Source: Stratiolaelaps scimitus (Eukaryota; Arthropoda; Arachnida; Mesostigmata; Laelapidae). Taken from it: a stretch of DNA of 64,000 nt. The translations under genes and the position numbers were made by a program. Position 1 is the first letter of the stretch; each line of letters starts with the position of its first letter. Under the pieces are notes generated by a model. That model did no database searches, was not told the DNA's origin, and saw only the letters and a list, made by a program, of their open reading frames with translations. The stretch lies in assembly GCA_019614645.1 (NCBI GenBank), contig JABWDB010000117.1, positions 19,667 to 83,666 on the forward strand, read 5' to 3'. Shown here in pieces: positions 61,109 through 64,000 of this stretch.

Positions 61109-61332
61109 TGTATAAAATGATATATATCATATTCATGATATATATCTACCAGGGTACGATCAGTAGATGTGGCCACGTGTAACCGATAAATGGCAACTAA
61201 TTTGTGGATTCGTATCTTTAAACAAAAAGTACTGATATTAGCATTTGAAGCAAAACTTTTATTCACACAAAGAACCTTGTGAAGACCTCAACATTCTAAA
61301 TATGGGTGCCTCGACGTCCTCTTTGTAGCTTA

Positions 61333-61373
61333 CGGAGTTTATTCGTAGCTAACATAGGTACGAATAAACTCCG
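61333..61373. repeat. Hairpin, unit 6 (one mismatch)
   Basis: The right arm has G for C (ATAGGTACG), giving a single mismatch in the stem. Confidence 0.9.
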
Positions 61374-61500
61374 CCTTCCAACTACATCAACTCACCATAC
61401 CACCCCGATGAGCCAGTTATCGTGGAGACTTCCATCATATTGTCGACTCGATTCAGTGGAGAGGGATTCACCCCTTTCTTGCAGCTCTGCAGAGGTCGGG

Positions 61501-61540
61501 TTTAAAGGCCGATACTCAAAGTTCAACCTCCCATTGTGTC
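61501..61540 (+). promoter_or_regulatory. Core promoter position, unit 6 (TATA altered)
   Basis: TTTAAA replaces TATAAA, as in unit 1. Confidence 0.45.
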
Positions 61541-61572
61541 TCATCTAACCGATAAAGACCCAACTCTTCACC

Positions 61573-62778
61573 ATGAGTCTCGTATTAACTTGCTCGTGTT
61601 ACCAAATCGTGATGATCCGACCCGTACCAGTTTTTGCTCGCCCGCGCCAAAATCGTACTCGACAAGAACAACGTGCTGCGCCGCCTTCAACAAGGTCAAT
61701 GCATCATCTCTTCGAAAGGCCTGTACTATGTCTACAACAAGTCGAGCCAGTCAACCGGATCATGTCAGCACTTCAGCAAACAAGTGGCTCCGAGTGGGAT
61801 TCGATCATCTTGGGTCCAAATGCTGACGACCATGTACAACCAGCACCTCGGCCTTCACCATCGTCACTCAGAAGGTCTGGACCAATGAGCCCGATTGAGC
61901 CAACACCTCGTCAACCAAGTGGCTCCGAGTGGGATTCGATCATCTTGGGTCCAAATGCTGACGACCATGTACAACCAGCACCTCGGCCTTCACCATCATC
62001 ACTCAGAAGGTCTGGACCAATGAGCCCGATTGAGCCAACACCTCGTCAACCAAGTGGCTCCGAGTGGGATTCGATCATCTTGGGTCCAAATGCTGACGAC
62101 CATGTACAACCAGCACCTCGGCTTTCTTCATCGTCACTCAGAAGGTCTGGACCAATGAGCCCGATTGAGCCAACACCTCGTCAACCAAGTGGCTCCGAGT
62201 GGGATTCGATCATTTTGGGTCCAAATGCTGACGACCATGTACAACCAGCACCTCGGCCTTCACCATCGTCACTCAGAAGGTCTGGACCAATGAGCCCGAT
62301 TGAGCCAACACCTCGTCAACCAAGTGGCTCCGAGTGGGATTCGATCATCTTGGGTCCAAATGCTGACGACCATGTACAACCAGCACCTCGGCTTTCTTCA
62401 TCGTCACTCAGAAGGTCTGGACCAATGAGCCCGATTGAGCCAACACCTCGTCAACCAAGTGGCTCCGAGTGGGATTCGATCATCTTGGGTCCAAATGCTG
62501 ACGACCATGTACAACCAGCACCTCGGCCTTCACCATCGTCACTCAGAAGGTCTGCACCAATGAGCCCGATTGAGCCAACACCTCGTCAACCAAGTGGCTC
62601 CGAGTGGGATTCGATCATCTTGGGTCCAAATGCTGACGACCATGTACAACCAGCACCTCGGCCTTCACCATCATCACTCAGAAGGTCTGCACCAATGGGC
62701 CAGATTGAAGCTCGACGACCAAGTAGCTCCGAGTGGGATGAGCTGATTTTGGGTCCAAATGCTGACAACCATGTATAA
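61573..62778 (+). CDS. 45-residue-repeat protein, copy 6 (401 aa)
   Basis: Longest copy, with eight SEWD units. The first repeat has the standard NADDHVQPAPRP in place of NANVPVQAASRP, and EARRPSS replaces EPRRPSS near the end. PRLSSSS repeats alternate with PRPSPSS repeats inside this copy. Poly(A) signal at 62822. Confidence 0.75.
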   Translation: MSLVLTCSCYQIVMIRPVPVFARPRQNRTRQEQRAAPPSTRSMHHLFERPVLCLQQVEPVNRIMSALQQTSGSEWDSIILGPNADDHVQPAPRPSPSSLRRSGPMSPIEPTPRQPSGSEWDSIILGPNADDHVQPAPRPSPSSLRRSGPMSPIEPTPRQPSGSEWDSIILGPNADDHVQPAPRLSSSSLRRSGPMSPIEPTPRQPSGSEWDSIILGPNADDHVQPAPRPSPSSLRRSGPMSPIEPTPRQPSGSEWDSIILGPNADDHVQPAPRLSSSSLRRSGPMSPIEPTPRQPSGSEWDSIILGPNADDHVQPAPRPSPSSLRRSAPMSPIEPTPRQPSGSEWDSIILGPNADDHVQPAPRPSPSSLRRSAPMGQIEARRPSSSEWDELILGPNADNHV

Positions 62779-63415
62779 CTAGCACCTCGGCCTTCACCAT
62801 CATCACTCAGAAGATTTAAATAATAAAAAATTTCAACTCAAACCATAGGTGTTGATTTTGTACCGTTACTATCAACAGCACTAATTAGTTGTAGCGTTTA
62901 TTCGAGTCGATCTTAGCAACCAATCTCACAGGTGCTTACATGATTTACAACGTTAGAACAATAACAATGTAACGAGGTGGATTGTCTGAGGGAGAGAGCA
63001 CGGCCGTATAGATGCAGCTGTATGGCGGACCGAGGAGATTCTGCACGCGCCTCTACATAAGCCACGTAGCGAGAAAGAGAGAACATGTCCGATTGGCGGT
63101 CGCTCTGGCCACGCTAATGTTTGACGCGGCTATCGGTGGGCTCTTTTACAAGAAATGGCGCTAAGCTGTGTCGAGATTGGAGAAAATGGTGATCAAGACG
63201 GCAAATATAACGCTCTTTTCCTGGCTACCTTTTCTTAATAAACGCAATTGGAGTATCTTTGGGGCATGTGATAATCTCAAATATCGACTGAGAAGTACTC
63301 AAAGAAGCACATTAGCAAAAAGCTATTTGGTTTAGTATAATATTAGACCTATATGAGCTTTGCTTCGAGATTAGTGGGTCAGCTGTAGTATTAGCTACTG
63401 AAAACACCAGACATA

Positions 63416-64000
63416 TTAGGTTGAGGCATAAGTTCCCGCCGTTTCACGAACAATGGAAAAATGACGCACTCAGATCGATTTAAGCCAATTCACATATTTA
63501 TTAAGTACTCCCCGTTGTTGTTCACGACCTCCTCACACCTTTCAATAAGCTGATAAATTCCACTTTTCCAAAAAAAAATTGTTTTTTTGAGTTGAAAAAG
63601 GCGACCATTCAAGGTCCTCTGAATCGTCAAAATGCTGGTCACTCAAAAAATTCGTCAGTGAACGACACAGGTGGTGATCTGCTGTAACTACACAGGTGGT
63701 GATCGTCTGGCGAATATGGCGAGTGCGCAAATTCTTCCCACCCTAACGTTTGAAGGCCGCTTTGGTGTTTCTCTCGGTGTGAGGCCTTGCGTTGTTGTGG
63801 AGGAGGACGACTCGGCCTCGAGTGTCGGGTCTTTTCATCTGAATAGCCTCGTTTACACGATGCAACTGGGCTATGTAGAGGTCGCCTTTGCTGTAGCGTA
63901 GGCGGTTAGACCACGGCGAAGGCCGAAAGAAGCAGGTGTCAGAAATGCACTTGCTTATTGCCTGGGATCTCCATCTTTCGAGCCTGATTTCGAATCGAAA
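63416..64000 (-). mobile_element. Deleted mariner element, unit 6 (cut by window end)
   Basis: Left terminal repeat and most of the remnant are present; the right end lies outside the window. Confidence 0.85.

Larger units (their letters stand above)
46931..64000 (+). repeat. Tandem array of six 2.7-2.9 kb gene-bearing units
   Basis: The block starting CTACCAGG recurs at 46931, 49835, 52570, 55474, 58243 and 61146 (periods 2904, 2735, 2904, 2769 and 2903). Each unit contains, in order, a hairpin, a promoter, a repeat-protein ORF, a poly(A) signal, a spacer with a 27-codon ORF, and a deleted mariner. Units are nearly identical. Length differences are accounted for by 135-bp internal repeats and small indels. 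Sequence left of 46931 is unrelated, so that is the true left border. The array is still running at the window end. Confidence 0.95.

Noticed and set aside
46931..64000. CRISPR-like or prokaryotic repeat array
   Set aside because: Units are 2.7-2.9 kb and gene-bearing, and the genome context is clearly eukaryotic.

Overview
The window looks like arthropod nuclear DNA, most likely from a chelicerate such as a parasitiform mite. The evidence is intron-rich genes with GT-AG junctions, a divergent ionotropic glutamate-receptor gene of the kind expanded in mites and ticks, mariner elements, R1-like and other non-LTR retrotransposon fragments, SINE-like repeats and many (AT)n/(CT)n microsatellites. 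The species is an inference; nothing here fixes it.

Left half (1-33,000): three spliced genes could be rebuilt exon by exon with phases that agree. An ionotropic receptor (IR) runs leftward from about 9,001 to 2,273 in seven recovered exons; its 5' end is missing. MRI1 (methylthioribose-1-phosphate isomerase, methionine salvage) runs rightward from 13,389 to 17,099 in seven coding exons and gives a full 366-residue protein. A WDR86-like WD40 protein of 510 residues runs leftward from 32,170 to 19,591 in nine exons and converges tail to tail with MRI1. It begins with a myristoylation/palmitoylation-type motif, uses one GC-AG intron, and carries an antisense non-LTR retrotransposon fragment in its second intron. 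The three genes have no obvious functional link.

Middle (33,000-46,900): mostly gene-free and rich in repeats. It holds a 5'-truncated R1-like retrotransposon with a 14-bp target-site duplication and an A-rich tail. That element has decayed through internal deletion, a 23-bp triplication and a 50-bp perfect palindrome. A second R1-like 3' end lies just left of the array described next.

Right quarter (46,931 to the window end): the most striking feature. A unit of about 2.7-2.9 kb is repeated head to tail six times and runs off the right edge. Each unit holds a 41-nt hairpin, a TATA-type promoter, an intronless ORF (311, 356 or 401 codons) built of 45-residue repeats, a poly(A) signal, a spacer with a conserved 27-codon ORF, and a deleted mariner element of about 0.73 kb. 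ORF lengths differ by exact multiples of 45 codons. Copies 2+3 and 4+5 form a higher-order dimer. I do not recognise the protein. It reads as an unstructured, Pro/Ser-rich repeat protein that has been amplified recently and kept in frame.
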